From NCBI GenBank assembly GCA_946480835.1, contig CAMLLC010000003.1:184857-248856 (forward strand): a DNA stretch of 64,000 bases, given 5' to 3'. This DNA is from Entomomonas sp945283395. Its GTDB lineage: Bacteria > Pseudomonadota > Gammaproteobacteria > Pseudomonadales > Pseudomonadaceae. This document shows positions 18,003 to 26,815 of this stretch, piece after piece. Position 1 is the first letter of the stretch. Every line of letters starts with the position of its first letter. A program made the translations under genes and the position numbers. The notes beneath the pieces are model-generated. The model made no database searches, was not told the origin of the DNA, and was given only the letters and a program-made list of their open reading frames with translations.

Positions 18003-18521
18003 ATGGGCGAATTATCTTATAAAAAATACATTAGTTGTCTCTTGCTATTTATCTCACAAAACCTATTAGCCGACAACTTCGTACTCCCTGAAGCTACCAC
18101 TTGCGCCTTAAATGTTCCACCGCAACAACGTGCTCCACTGCTTGATCAATGCCTGACTGCTGCTAATGCTGGCGATAAAGAAGCCCAATACCAACTAGGT
18201 CTATATTATTATGAGGGGCAACTCACTCCGCCTAATTATCCTTTAGCTATTAATTGGTTTAAAAAAGCCTCTTTACAAGCCCATCTCGATGCCCAAGTTA
18301 AACTAGGTTATATGTATTTCAAAGGACAAGGAACCCCAATAAATAACCTACAAGCTTATATTATTTTTAAAATTGCAGGCATAAATGGTTCTGACGAAGC
18401 AATGGACGTAGCTGACCAAGTAGCCAGCCATATGACTCAACAAGAACTACAAAAAGCTAACATAATACTAGGTAAAACCTTTAGGACTTACCTACAACAA
18501 AGCCGCAATAGCCATCAGTAA
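18003..18521 (+). CDS. Exported Sel1-like repeat protein
   Basis: A 172-residue protein with a hydrophobic N-terminus (about 8-23, probable signal peptide cut near LLADN) and two Sel1-type TPR repeats: A-AGDKEAQYQLGLYYYEG (about 55-72) and ASLQAHLDAQVKLGYMYFKGQGTP (about 92-115). A third, partial repeat follows (LQAYIIFKIAGINGSDEA). Sel1 repeats mediate protein-protein contacts; partners are unknown. The two cysteines at about 35 and 50 could form a disulfide. It converges on the DUF1820 gene with only two bases between the stops. Confidence 0.75.
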   Translation: MGELSYKKYISCLLLFISQNLLADNFVLPEATTCALNVPPQQRAPLLDQCLTAANAGDKEAQYQLGLYYYEGQLTPPNYPLAINWFKKASLQAHLDAQVKLGYMYFKGQGTPINNLQAYIIFKIAGINGSDEAMDVADQVASHMTQQELQKANIILGKTFRTYLQQSRNSHQ

Positions 18522-18523
18522 AT

Positions 18524-18853
18524 TTACTTGACAGGTAACGGTGGCATTGGAAACGGCATAATATTACCAGAAGCTTTTGCCTCAGTAATTTTTGCTACCC
18601 CCAATCGCTCCACTTCATCAATACGTACTACCGCATGCATAGGGACAAAACTTCTATTAACCCCTTCAAACTGCGCCTTAAGGCGCTCCTCACTAGGGTC
18701 AACTACCATCTGGGTACGCTCACCAAAAATAAACTCCTCAATCTCTAAAAATCCCCATAAATCACTTTGATAGATTTGTTTAGCATACATCTCATAAGCC
18801 TGTCCTTGATTTAAAAAAATAATTCTATAAATTGGGTCTTCACTTTTGCTCAT
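18524..18853 (-). CDS. DUF1820 family protein
   Basis: A 109-residue cytoplasmic protein of the small DUF1820 family found in gammaproteobacteria. Recognised by IYRIIFLNQGQAYE near the start, a WGFLEIEEFIFGE segment in the middle, FVPMHAVVRIDEVE, and the Pro-rich end MPFPMPPLP. No function is known. It lies tail to tail with the Sel1 gene. Confidence 0.8.
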   Translation of the reverse strand: MSKSEDPIYRIIFLNQGQAYEMYAKQIYQSDLWGFLEIEEFIFGERTQMVVDPSEERLKAQFEGVNRSFVPMHAVVRIDEVERLGVAKITEAKASGNIMPFPMPPLPVK

Positions 18854-18989
18854 ATCATCAACTTTAAAAATAGATATCTTCTATTACAGTTGCTACTGGT
18901 CATAGCATAAACTTGTAAATAATCCAGTATGGCAAGTCTAGTAAATGCTTTAAACATAACAACTGTAACTAGCCTTTTGCCTTTAGTTA

Positions 18990-19296
18990 TTATACCCTGA
19001 ATACCCGACAAAATCAGTAGCAGCGCAGCAGACTAAATGGCTAGACCTATGTTTTAGCCCTTAACGAACTGGTAATAACTTTATAAACTTATAAATATGC
19101 TCTTAGCTAGGTAAATCCCCACTATGTAGTAGCCACTACGGCAACTTGCAACGTAGTTAATTTAATAACGCCAGCATTAACTAAAGTAGTTTACTTCAAC
19201 ATAGCTGCTAATCTTCCAGCCTACAAAGGCATTCATGCATTATTACAGCAGTACTATCAAGCTACTTATGATAATGCTTTAATTGGCTCTTTATGA
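18990..19296 (+). pseudogene. Probable decayed gene of unknown identity
   Basis: Between 18854 and 19354 no intact gene is found, but two stretches look protein-like. From about 18990 to 19061 the frame reads LYPEYPTKSVAAQQTKWLDL and ends at a stop. From 19111 to 19296 there are 61 codons open from a TAG at 19108 to TGA at 19294, including LTKVVYFNIAANLPAYKG, with no usable start codon. Amino acid composition resembles real protein. I do not recognise the family. It could be a gene broken by stops and frameshifts, or chance. Confidence 0.3.
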
Positions 19297-19354
19297 TAGT
19301 TAATTAGTAAGTTATCCTATTAAGATAACTGATAATTAACTCATGGAGTGATTA

Positions 19355-19696
19355 ATGAAAAAAATTAGTTGTCTTATTTCTATGATCAGTATGCTTATGG
19401 CTTGCGGTAATAGTGATAATAAATTGCCTCAAGAATGTAGAGATATCTTTGCAACTATGGATGCCATACAACTTAAAATGGAAACAAATAAGTATGTTCC
19501 TAGTTCTATGGCTGCTGAGTATAAGCGACAAAATACAGAATTTATTAGCAACTTTAAAATAGGCTTAAAAAAAGCTGATTATGAAAAACAAATAATGGTT
19601 TGTATACCAATAGGTAAGATATTAAAAAATCAGCTTGAACAATTAAATAATGCAAAAAATGAAGCAGAGGTAAAACAAATATTTGCAGGATTATAA
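19355..19696 (+). CDS. Small putative lipoprotein
   Basis: A 113-residue protein with a lipoprotein signal peptide: positively charged start (MKK), hydrophobic stretch and lipobox LMAC with Cys17. The mature part is mainly helical and charged, with Cys residues in PQECRDIF and MVCIPIGK that could pair, and a C-terminal helix (KNQLEQLNNAKNEAEVKQIF). A good GGAG ribosome site precedes the ATG. I do not recognise the family. It stands alone between non-coding stretches, so it has its own promoter. Confidence 0.7.
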   Translation: MKKISCLISMISMLMACGNSDNKLPQECRDIFATMDAIQLKMETNKYVPSSMAAEYKRQNTEFISNFKIGLKKADYEKQIMVCIPIGKILKNQLEQLNNAKNEAEVKQIFAGL

Positions 19697-20240
19697 ATAA
19701 TAAGTAACTGAATATGGCGATCTCTTTTATTACTGAGAAGCGATCTATTTGCCAAATTTTATTTTTCCAGACATACGCAAAGCTCGTTACATTTGAATAA
19801 CCCTAACAGCCCCCACAAAGGGCAAAGGGATAACTTCTAGTTCTCCCATCGTAGCCCAATTGATTAATGTTCTAGCAGCCTCGTATCACCCTGCTAATAG
19901 GCTTTGTGAAAGGGGCTGTTAAAGCCATATGTTAAAGATTCAGTGCTAGCTCCAATAAGCTATTAACTATTACTCCCTACCGTTCATTTAGCTGTTAAGC
20001 TAACAACGTATCTAATCCTATATATAAGGAAGAAGGAAATTTTATTACAAGATATGGAGCAATTATATTATTTAGCCTAGATAACCATAAATCTTTATGG
20101 CTTTATTTTTAAATTCTTATCCATTGCTCGATAACTACTAAAAACAACTAAGCTTACAAAGCACATTAATTAGTGAGCGTTTTATTTTTCATGCCATATA
20201 ATTCAACTTAATTGGCCTATCTAACTCATGCGCAACAGAA
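19697..20240. other. Gene-free region around the inverted-repeat element
   Basis: No open frame worth calling on either strand. The only clear structure is the 118-bp inverted repeat. The stretch at about 19990-20220 is plain AT-rich sequence in which I see nothing. Confidence 0.5.
19804..19921. repeat. 118-bp inverted-repeat element with three-way-junction folding potential
   Basis: The ends TAACAGCCCC (19804-19813) and GGGGCTGTTA (19912-19921) are perfect inverse copies, and pairing continues inward with CACAAAG against CTTTGTG after a small bulge. Inside, one arm can fold as GGGC..GCCC enclosing GGGA-T-AACT / AGTT-C-TCCC, and a second as TAGCAG..CTGCTA. Together they give a closing stem plus two hairpins. 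It might be a small structured RNA or a MITE-like element. The minus strand also carries a protein-like reading ending in ELEVIPLPFVGAVRVIQ with one internal TGA, so a gene fragment is another possibility. Confidence 0.45.
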
Positions 20241-20753
20241 TTATTGCGCAAGCTGTTTTAATAATTTATTTAATCGACCTACCGCATTTTTATAGGGAGA
20301 AGCCGTATTAAATTGAATCATTCGTCCCCTTGTCCATTTGCCACACCAAGCAACACCATATAATTCCTCATTACTAAAATTCTCTATCAGTTTATTAAGC
20401 TGCTGCTTATTTTTTTCGAGAAGTTTAAGTAGTGTCTGATAATCCTTGATATGCTCATAGTCACGATAAAACTTTTGTGCTAATAAACCTAGCTGATTCC
20501 ATTTATATCCTACTTCTGGAAATGTGATAGCTTGTCCTTTCGCTTCCTGATTATGCCATGCTAATACCAGCTCACCCCAACCAATTAAATAAGACACCAG
20601 TTGTGCCACACTCATCATAGTACCTTTGGCATGTCCTTCCATAATAGCTTCAAAGGCTTTTTGTGCAGGTATTGCTGCTAACTTTTTTGTCAATAATGTA
20701 TAGTTATGATTAATAGCTGCTATTAACTCGCTTTTAGATTCAGGTATTGCCAT
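20241..20753 (-). CDS. ClbS/DfsB family four-helix-bundle protein
   Basis: A 170-residue cytoplasmic protein that matches the ClbS/DfsB family very well along its length: MAIPESKSELIAAI start, EGHAKGTMMSVAQLVSYLIGWGELVL-WH (about 53-83), the FPEVGYKWNQLGLLAQKFY segment and the end GKWTRGRMIQFNTASPYKNA. ClbS protects colibactin producers by hydrolysing the toxin's cyclopropane warhead, and structural relatives belong to the DinB-like fold. No colibactin (clb) or other polyketide genes are nearby, so here it is an orphan, perhaps guarding against genotoxins from neighbours. That role is inference from the family. Confidence 0.87.
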   Translation of the reverse strand: MAIPESKSELIAAINHNYTLLTKKLAAIPAQKAFEAIMEGHAKGTMMSVAQLVSYLIGWGELVLAWHNQEAKGQAITFPEVGYKWNQLGLLAQKFYRDYEHIKDYQTLLKLLEKNKQQLNKLIENFSNEELYGVAWCGKWTRGRMIQFNTASPYKNAVGRLNKLLKQLAQ

Positions 20754-20926
20754 ATTTCCTCCCCTACGCCATATGGCTTTATTGGTTCGCTAATTAGGCG
20801 GAAAAACGATAACTGGATAATTATCATTTTAGTTTACATAGTGTTAGTAAAATAATCTAGCTTAACTGCTAAGCAAACAGACTAATACACATATGTTATG
20901 GCTGCAACAATTTGATAGGTATTATA

Positions 20927-20960
20927 GAAAAAAAGGCTAGCAAAAAATAAGCTAGCCTAG
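20927..20960 (-). terminator. Terminator of the asmA-mutY-yggX-tRNA-Phe transcript
   Basis: An 8-bp perfect stem (AGGCTAGC 20934-20941 with GCTAGCCT 20951-20958), 9-base loop, and on the minus strand a run of seven T residues (20928-20934). It lies seven bases downstream of the tRNA 3' end. Confidence 0.85.
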
Positions 20961-20966
20961 AAAAAA

Positions 20967-21042
<76 letters not shown>

Positions 21043-21095
21043 AATGGGTCGCTATTAAACTGTTTTTAGAGGTATCTGTCAAGAGTCTTGTAAAA

Positions 21096-21371
21096 TTATT
21101 TTGCAGTAGGCGCAACATATCCCTCCGCTTTTGCATGTTCTGCACCAGCCAAAAACTTTTCCATCTCTTGCTGTAGGAATTTTCTATGCTCAGCGTTCAT
21201 CATATTTAAGTGTTTTTCATTGATAAGCATGGTTTGATGTTTAGTCCATTCATCCCATGCTAATTGGGATACATGTTCATAAATATCTTGCCCTTTAGCT
21301 CCTGGGTAAGGAGGACTAGCAAGGCCAGCTAATTCTTTTTGATATTTACGACAAAATACCATACGAGACAT
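21096..21371 (-). CDS. yggX: Fe(2+)-trafficking / oxidative damage protection protein
   Basis: A 91-residue YggX protein, which protects iron-sulfur proteins from oxidative damage and is proposed to handle ferrous iron. The near-invariant start MSRMVFCRKY carries the conserved Cys7; GLASPPYPGAKGQDIYEHVS and W-EW-K-QTMLINEKHLNMM follow. Length equals the usual 90 or so. AAGGAG lies upstream of the ATG. It follows mutY by 19 bases in one operon, a pairing widely conserved and suited to MutY, which carries an iron-sulfur cluster. Confidence 0.96.
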   Translation of the reverse strand: MSRMVFCRKYQKELAGLASPPYPGAKGQDIYEHVSQLAWDEWTKHQTMLINEKHLNMMNAEHRKFLQQEMEKFLAGAEHAKAEGYVAPTAK

Positions 21372-21390
21372 AATAAAGAACTCCTTAAGA

Positions 21391-22428
21391 TTAATTAATC
21401 AAGTTTAATAACTTTTTGACAGGTGCCGCTAAACCTAAACGTGGTGGACTAGCTAAGTTATACCAGATATGACCGGTTTCGGCTAGTTTATTTCTACTAG
21501 CAATCACTTCTACTAACATAGGTTGGATGGTTAGTTGGAAATGACTGAAGGTATGAATAAACAATTCTAGGGGCTGTTGGTTGGCTATCGTAAAACCTTG
21601 TTGTTGTGCATATTCTTGTAACCCTAGCTGGTCTGCTACCTCAGGGAAACTCCATAAACCACCCCATAAGCCTGTATTAGGTCGTTGATATAGCCAAATA
21701 GCTTGCTGATATTTAAAAAGAGGCATGATAACTTGTTTTTGTGGTAACACTTTTTTAGGCTTAGCCGTAGGATATAGCTTTACACTATCCGTTATTCTAG
21801 CCTGACAATCTGCATGTAGTGGGCAAATTAAGCAATTAGGATTACTTCTGCTACAAAGTGTAGCCCCTAAATCCATCATGGCTTGATTATAGTGGTTAAT
21901 CTGTTGATCAGGTGTTAACTGCTCGGCTAATTCCCATAATTTTTTAGCCACTTTAGTTTCAGCGGGATAACCTGCTATAGCAAAATAACGACACAGCACT
22001 CTTTTAACATTACCATCTAATATAGTCGCTTTTTTCTGCATTGCTAGGCTTAAAATAGCACCAGCAGTTGAACGACCTATACCTGGTAACTCTATGAGTT
22101 GTTGTAATGTCTCAGGAAACTGGCCTTGGTAATCAGCCACAATAATTTGCGCTGTTTTATGCAGATTTCTAGCTCGAGAATAATAACCCAATCCTGCCCA
22201 TAGATGAAGCACCTCATCTTGTGACGCTTTTGCTAAAGCAACTACTGTTGGCAAAAACTGCATAAAACGGCTGAAATAGGAGATAACAGTAGCAACTTGG
22301 GTTTGCTGCAACATAGTTTCAGAAACCCATACTTTATAAGGCGTTACCTGTTGTTGCCAAGGTAAATGCTTGCGACCAAATTGGTCATACCAAGCAAGTA
22401 ACCTATCTGCAAAAGAATCTAATGCCAC
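21391..22428 (-). CDS. mutY: Adenine DNA glycosylase
   Basis: A 345-residue base-excision repair enzyme that removes adenine opposite 8-oxoguanine. Seen: the helix-hairpin-helix LIELPGIGRSTAGAILS (about 112-128) with the catalytic region, the iron-sulfur loop with spacing C-x6-C-x2-C-x5-C (CSRSNPNCLICPLHADC, about 192-208), and a C-terminal Nudix-like domain for 8-oxoG recognition (NTGLWGGLWSFPE near 253). The start is GTG at 22428, three bases beyond the asmA stop; no ATG occurs at the N-terminus. Cotranscribed with asmA and yggX. Confidence 0.96.
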   Translation of the reverse strand: MALDSFADRLLAWYDQFGRKHLPWQQQVTPYKVWVSETMLQQTQVATVISYFSRFMQFLPTVVALAKASQDEVLHLWAGLGYYSRARNLHKTAQIIVADYQGQFPETLQQLIELPGIGRSTAGAILSLAMQKKATILDGNVKRVLCRYFAIAGYPAETKVAKKLWELAEQLTPDQQINHYNQAMMDLGATLCSRSNPNCLICPLHADCQARITDSVKLYPTAKPKKVLPQKQVIMPLFKYQQAIWLYQRPNTGLWGGLWSFPEVADQLGLQEYAQQQGFTIANQQPLELFIHTFSHFQLTIQPMLVEVIASRNKLAETGHIWYNLASPPRLGLAAPVKKLLNLIN

Positions 22429-22431
22429 TTA

Positions 22432-24642
22432 TTATAATTTAATTCCTTTCAAGATTTTTCCCGCCGCACCTTTCAACGCCGGATTTTTATCGCCAAGTTT
22501 TTTATCAAGTTTTTGTTGTAACTTGTCTCTTTCTTTATCAAGTGCCTGGTTTGCTCTATTTTTCCCATAATCTACGGCGATATTACTTATTGCATTTCCA
22601 TCTATCCCACAAAGGCCACCCGCATTATTTAATACAGGCCCTTTACAAATCAATGGGAACTCTATACCTGTTACATCTTTATTCACTTTACAGGCAGGAT
22701 CACCACTAATATCTTGTTCGCCTTTTAAAGAAAGGCCAATATGATAATCAACTTCCATAGTTACTAAGTTAAAGGTTCCTTTACCTTTGGTTTCAAAACC
22801 TGCTATAGCTAGCAATAGATTTTGATTATCTGCTAGCCCATTATTAATATTAATAGATGCTTTAAGTTGTTGGAATTTAGTTTCAGTGCGATCAAATCGA
22901 GAAGTTAGTTTTTTACCTCTGACCAATGCTACTCCTTTACAAACTTGATACTCTAAATTTTCGCCTATTAACGCACCATTGTTGACTACAAAGTTAACGG
23001 TACCACCTAAATTTCTTACCATACTAGCTTGGCTTAAGCCCAAGCTATGCAAGTTACCATTAAGACTAACAGTACCGCGTAGATTAAGTTTTTTATCCGC
23101 TTGATCCATTAATTTTTCAATAGGTAAATTACTAATAGTGGGCTGTAAATTAATTTGTGGAGTAGCGCTACTAGCATTTAAAGAACCTTTGACATTCACC
23201 GTTCCAGTAAATAATTTACCTCCTACATTTTGGATATTAAGTAAACCATTTTTAGCGGTTAGTTTCGCTTCAAAATTTTCCCAGCGTAATTTTTTAACTA
23301 CAACTTGTTGCATACTGACAGCAGCATCAATATCTAAATTACGCAAAACTTTAGGGTCAAACATGGGTTCATTATCCCAAATAGCTTTGTTAGAAGTTGC
23401 AGTACTTCCATTATTGGTTTTAGTAGCACTAGTATTTTGCGCAGTTTGCTTGGATTCAGGAGGTAAATAATTATCTACATTAAGGCTATCGCCTTTGATT
23501 TGTAGCTTAATAGCTTGCCTAGCTAAATCTGTAATAGCAACATTTCCTGTCAAATTAGTATTATCCAATTTGATTTTCAAATCATTTAAAGCAATGGCTT
23601 TAGTTGAACCCACTAAATTAGTAGAGAAACTTACCTGTGTTAATGCTTGTTTATCAGCCATAGCAGGAAGGGTAATACCTATATCTTTTAATGTTTTATA
23701 TAAGTTAAAGGTTTCTGCTAATAAATTACCTTTTACCTCGGGTATCTCACCTCTAATATTAGTAGCATTAATATTACCTACTACTTTTAACTCATCTAGG
23801 GTTAAATACAAATTGCTCCATCCGGCTGTATTAGCTTTTAAATCAGCCATTAGATCACCTTTGGCAGAGAAAGTAGCTGTTTTACCTTGGAATATTTCCC
23901 CAGAAATACGACTATTTAAATCTAACCCTTTGACTTGATAGAGTTGTTTTTCAAGGTTATAAACTAATTGCCCCTGTAATTGTATATCCGTTGTTAATTT
24001 GGGTTGATTACTTCTAAAGTTTGCACCCAATTTGATAATAACAGGTTGACCTACTCTTATCACGCCTGTTGATAAGTGAACATTATTGATAATATATTCG
24101 TGGCCTAATTTAAGGTCTTTGTAACTTACTTTAGTATTATTGATAGTAACACTATTAATATTCAAATCAATAGTACCACCGTTGTTTGTCTTTTTAGCCG
24201 ATTGTTGTGGTTTTTCGGTAGGCTGATTTGTAGTATCTGAAGCCACTTCACCAACTTTTTCCCAATTAGTTCTACCATGCTCATCTTTTTGTAGATCAAC
24301 CACTAAACCATCCAAATTAACATCATTCATTTGAATTTTACCGGTAAATAATGGTAATAACTTAACAGATAGATCGAGCTCTTTAATTTTTGCAAAAGGC
24401 CGATCAGGAGTATCTAAACTTGCTGCACTAGTATTTTGAATAGATAAGCCAAGCCATGGATAAAAGGTCCAATTAATATCGCCTTCTATATTAAGCTCAA
24501 CATTAGCTTTTTCTTTTACCAAATTTTGAATTTCTGTTTTATAGTTATTGGGATTAAACAAAAGGACGAGTGCGCAAAATAGCGTCAGTATTAAAACTAC
24601 AAAACCAATAACAAAAAAACCTATATATTTGAGTGCCTTCAT
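22432..24642 (-). CDS. AsmA family outer-membrane-biogenesis protein
   Basis: A 736-residue protein of the AsmA-like (bridge-like lipid-transfer/outer-membrane homeostasis) family. One N-terminal membrane anchor (about 4-26, YIGFFVIGFVVLILTL) is followed by a long periplasmic beta-rich body. The AsmA N-terminal part is seen in NPNNYK-EIQ-LV and GDINWTFYPWLGLSIQNTS, and the C-terminal part in MVRNLGGTVNFVVNNGALIG and the Cys-containing KGVALVRG region. The ATG at 24642 begins right at the anchor; a TTG 13 codons earlier is rejected. A low-complexity Asn/Ser/Thr linker is near residue 410. It heads the operon with mutY and yggX. Confidence 0.87.
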   Translation of the reverse strand: MKALKYIGFFVIGFVVLILTLFCALVLLFNPNNYKTEIQNLVKEKANVELNIEGDINWTFYPWLGLSIQNTSAASLDTPDRPFAKIKELDLSVKLLPLFTGKIQMNDVNLDGLVVDLQKDEHGRTNWEKVGEVASDTTNQPTEKPQQSAKKTNNGGTIDLNINSVTINNTKVSYKDLKLGHEYIINNVHLSTGVIRVGQPVIIKLGANFRSNQPKLTTDIQLQGQLVYNLEKQLYQVKGLDLNSRISGEIFQGKTATFSAKGDLMADLKANTAGWSNLYLTLDELKVVGNINATNIRGEIPEVKGNLLAETFNLYKTLKDIGITLPAMADKQALTQVSFSTNLVGSTKAIALNDLKIKLDNTNLTGNVAITDLARQAIKLQIKGDSLNVDNYLPPESKQTAQNTSATKTNNGSTATSNKAIWDNEPMFDPKVLRNLDIDAAVSMQQVVVKKLRWENFEAKLTAKNGLLNIQNVGGKLFTGTVNVKGSLNASSATPQINLQPTISNLPIEKLMDQADKKLNLRGTVSLNGNLHSLGLSQASMVRNLGGTVNFVVNNGALIGENLEYQVCKGVALVRGKKLTSRFDRTETKFQQLKASININNGLADNQNLLLAIAGFETKGKGTFNLVTMEVDYHIGLSLKGEQDISGDPACKVNKDVTGIEFPLICKGPVLNNAGGLCGIDGNAISNIAVDYGKNRANQALDKERDKLQQKLDKKLGDKNPALKGAAGKILKGIKL

Positions 24643-24787
24643 GACGTTTATTTCTCTTTTTGGAAAAAGTTTGTTATACAATAATAGAGCATTATTAACA
24701 TAATGCTATAAATTTTAGCTTAAATAACGTATTTATTTTAACATTTCGTTATAATAACTCATTTTCTAGTGTAAATTGGAGTAGCCA

Positions 24788-25381
24788 ATGGTTGAACGCA
24801 GCGCAACCGTTAAAAGAACAACAAAAGAAACACAAATTACTGTATCAGTTAATTTAGATGGTACGGGTAAGGCTAACTTTAAAACAGATATTCCATTTCT
24901 TGAACATATGTTAGATCAAATAGCTAGGCATGGCTTAATAGATCTAGCTATTGATTGTAGTGGTGATACCCACATAGATGATCATCACAGTGTAGAAGAC
25001 ATAGGTATCACACTAGGTGATGCTATTAATAAAGCTATAGCAGATAAAAAAGGCATTCGCCGTTATGGTCATGCCTATGTGCCATTAGATGAAGCTTTAT
25101 CTAGAGTAGTCATAGATTTTTCTGGCCGGCCCGGTTTACAACTGCATATTCCTTTCACAAGACAAACAGTTGGTAAATTCGATGTTGAATTAGTTACCGA
25201 ATTTTTTCAAGGTTTCGTAAATAATGCTAAAGTTACTTTGCATATAGATAATTTACGTGGCGCTAATGCTCATCATCAAATTGAAACCGTTTTTAAAGCT
25301 TTTGGACGAGCTCTTCGCATGGCAGTAGAACAAGACCCTCGCATGGCCGAGCAAATTCCATCCACTAAGGGTTGCTTATAA
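24788..25381 (+). CDS. hisB: Imidazoleglycerol-phosphate dehydratase
   Basis: A 197-residue monofunctional HisB, catalysing the sixth step of histidine synthesis. The two metal-binding HHxxE motifs are present: HHSVE (about 67-71) and HHQIE (about 159-163). It lacks the phosphatase domain seen fused to HisB in E. coli, as in Pseudomonas. A GGAG ribosome site precedes the ATG, and a TATAAT lies at 24750-24755 as possible -10. It heads hisB-hisH-hisA-hisF and overlaps hisH by one base (TAATG). Confidence 0.97.
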   Translation: MVERSATVKRTTKETQITVSVNLDGTGKANFKTDIPFLEHMLDQIARHGLIDLAIDCSGDTHIDDHHSVEDIGITLGDAINKAIADKKGIRRYGHAYVPLDEALSRVVIDFSGRPGLQLHIPFTRQTVGKFDVELVTEFFQGFVNNAKVTLHIDNLRGANAHHQIETVFKAFGRALRMAVEQDPRMAEQIPSTKGCL

Positions 25382-26025
25382 TGCAATCAGTCGCAGTAAT
25401 AGATTATGGAATGGGTAATTTACACTCTGTCGCTAAAGCCCTAGAACATGTTGGCGCTGGTCATGTATTAATCACCAGCGATAGCGCTATCATTCGTGAA
25501 GCAGATCGCATTATATTCCCTGGGGTGGGAGCCATACGGGATTGTATGGCAGAAATCAAGCGGTTAGGGTTTGATAAATTAGTTACAGAACTAAGCACTA
25601 CTCGACCCTTTTTAGCTATCTGTATAGGAATGCAAGCTTTATTTGACTATAGTGAAGAAAATGGCGGCGTGGATTGCATAGGATTATTTTCGGGCAAAGT
25701 GCGCTTTTTTGGCCATCCATTAGTGGAACAAAATGGCCAACGATTAAAAGTACCTCATATGGGCTGGAATGAAGTCCAACAGACTCTAGATCACCCTTTA
25801 TGGCACCATATCCCTGCTAATGCTCGTTTCTATTTTGTGCATAGTTATTATGCTAATTTAGCTTATAATAATCAGCTAGCAGGTAGCTGTCACTATGGTG
25901 TAGATTTTTCCGCAGCAGTAGCTAATGGCTCTTGCTTTGCTGTTCAGTTTCATCCTGAAAAAAGCCATACTCATGGTTTACAATTATTACAAAATTTTGT
26001 TAGTTGGGATGGTTATTGGCAATAA
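25381..26025 (+). CDS. hisH: Imidazole glycerol phosphate synthase, glutaminase subunit
   Basis: A 214-residue class I glutamine amidotransferase that supplies ammonia to HisF. Seen: N-terminal VAVIDYGMGNLHSV, nucleophile elbow AICIGMQ with the catalytic Cys (about 81), and the catalytic His and Glu in VQFHPEKSHTHG (about 192). The ATG at 25381 shares its A with the hisB stop; an in-frame TTG three codons earlier is rejected. The protein pairs with HisF encoded two genes downstream. Confidence 0.96.
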   Translation: MQSVAVIDYGMGNLHSVAKALEHVGAGHVLITSDSAIIREADRIIFPGVGAIRDCMAEIKRLGFDKLVTELSTTRPFLAICIGMQALFDYSEENGGVDCIGLFSGKVRFFGHPLVEQNGQRLKVPHMGWNEVQQTLDHPLWHHIPANARFYFVHSYYANLAYNNQLAGSCHYGVDFSAAVANGSCFAVQFHPEKSHTHGLQLLQNFVSWDGYWQ

Positions 26026-26058
26026 TTTTTACTATTTTTGTTAGGTTAAAGGTGAATT

Positions 26059-26802
26059 ATGTTAGTTATTCCAGCTATTGATTTAAAAGATGGGGCGTGT
26101 GTAAGGTTACGACAAGGAAACATAGAAGATACCACGATATTTTCTGATGACCCAGTAGCTATGGCAGGCAAATGGATAGAAGCTGGTTGCCAACGCTTAC
26201 ATATAGTTGATTTAAATGGTGCGTTTGAAGGAAAACCTGTTAATGCCCCTATTATTCAGGCCATTGCTCATAAATATCCTAACTTACCTATTCAAGTAGG
26301 GGGCGGTATTAGAGAATTAGCCACCATAGATCAATACCTAATGACAGGTGTCAATTATGTCATCATTGGGACTAAGGCTGTCAAAGATCCTAATTTTATT
26401 AAAGAGGCTTGTCAAAACTTTCCCGACAGTATTATTGTAGGAATAGATGCCAAAGAAGGCATGGTAGCTACTGATGGTTGGGCAGAAATCTCCTCCCATA
26501 AAGTAGAAGACATTGCCAAACGCTTTGAAGGCTATGGGGTATCTGCTATTGTTTACACAGATATTACTAGAGACGGCATGCTACAAGGCTGTAACATTGA
26601 ACACACCTCATCCTTAGCTGCTGCTACTTCTATTCCTATCATTGCTTCCGGTGGTATTCATAACTTACAAGACATCAAAACACTTTTAGAGGCCAACCAA
26701 CCCAATATTAAAGGGGTAATTACGGGTCGCGCTATTTATGAAAACACTCTTGATCTAACTCAAGCTCAACAGTTATGCGATCAATACCAACAAAAAAAAT
26801 AG
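26059..26802 (+). CDS. hisA: Phosphoribosylformimino-5-aminoimidazole carboxamide ribotide isomerase
   Basis: A 247-residue beta/alpha barrel isomerase, step four of histidine synthesis. The catalytic Asp residues are in VIPAIDLKDG (Asp8) and YTDITRDGM (about 129-137), and the phosphate sites in QVGGGIR and IASGGI. A GGTGA ribosome site lies nine bases before the ATG. It sits between hisH and hisF. Confidence 0.96.
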   Translation: MLVIPAIDLKDGACVRLRQGNIEDTTIFSDDPVAMAGKWIEAGCQRLHIVDLNGAFEGKPVNAPIIQAIAHKYPNLPIQVGGGIRELATIDQYLMTGVNYVIIGTKAVKDPNFIKEACQNFPDSIIVGIDAKEGMVATDGWAEISSHKVEDIAKRFEGYGVSAIVYTDITRDGMLQGCNIEHTSSLAAATSIPIIASGGIHNLQDIKTLLEANQPNIKGVITGRAIYENTLDLTQAQQLCDQYQQKK

Positions 26803-26815
26803 CTTGGAGTAAACC

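Noticed and set aside
19804..19921. Reading the inverted repeat as a 5S rRNA because of its length and three-way junction
   Set aside because: The sequence does not resemble 5S rRNA and no rRNA operon is nearby.
20800..20840. Possible Fur box upstream of the ClbS-like gene (ATGATAATTATC)
   Set aside because: Only one half matches the consensus well; the other half is poor, in contrast to the perfect site at 58633.
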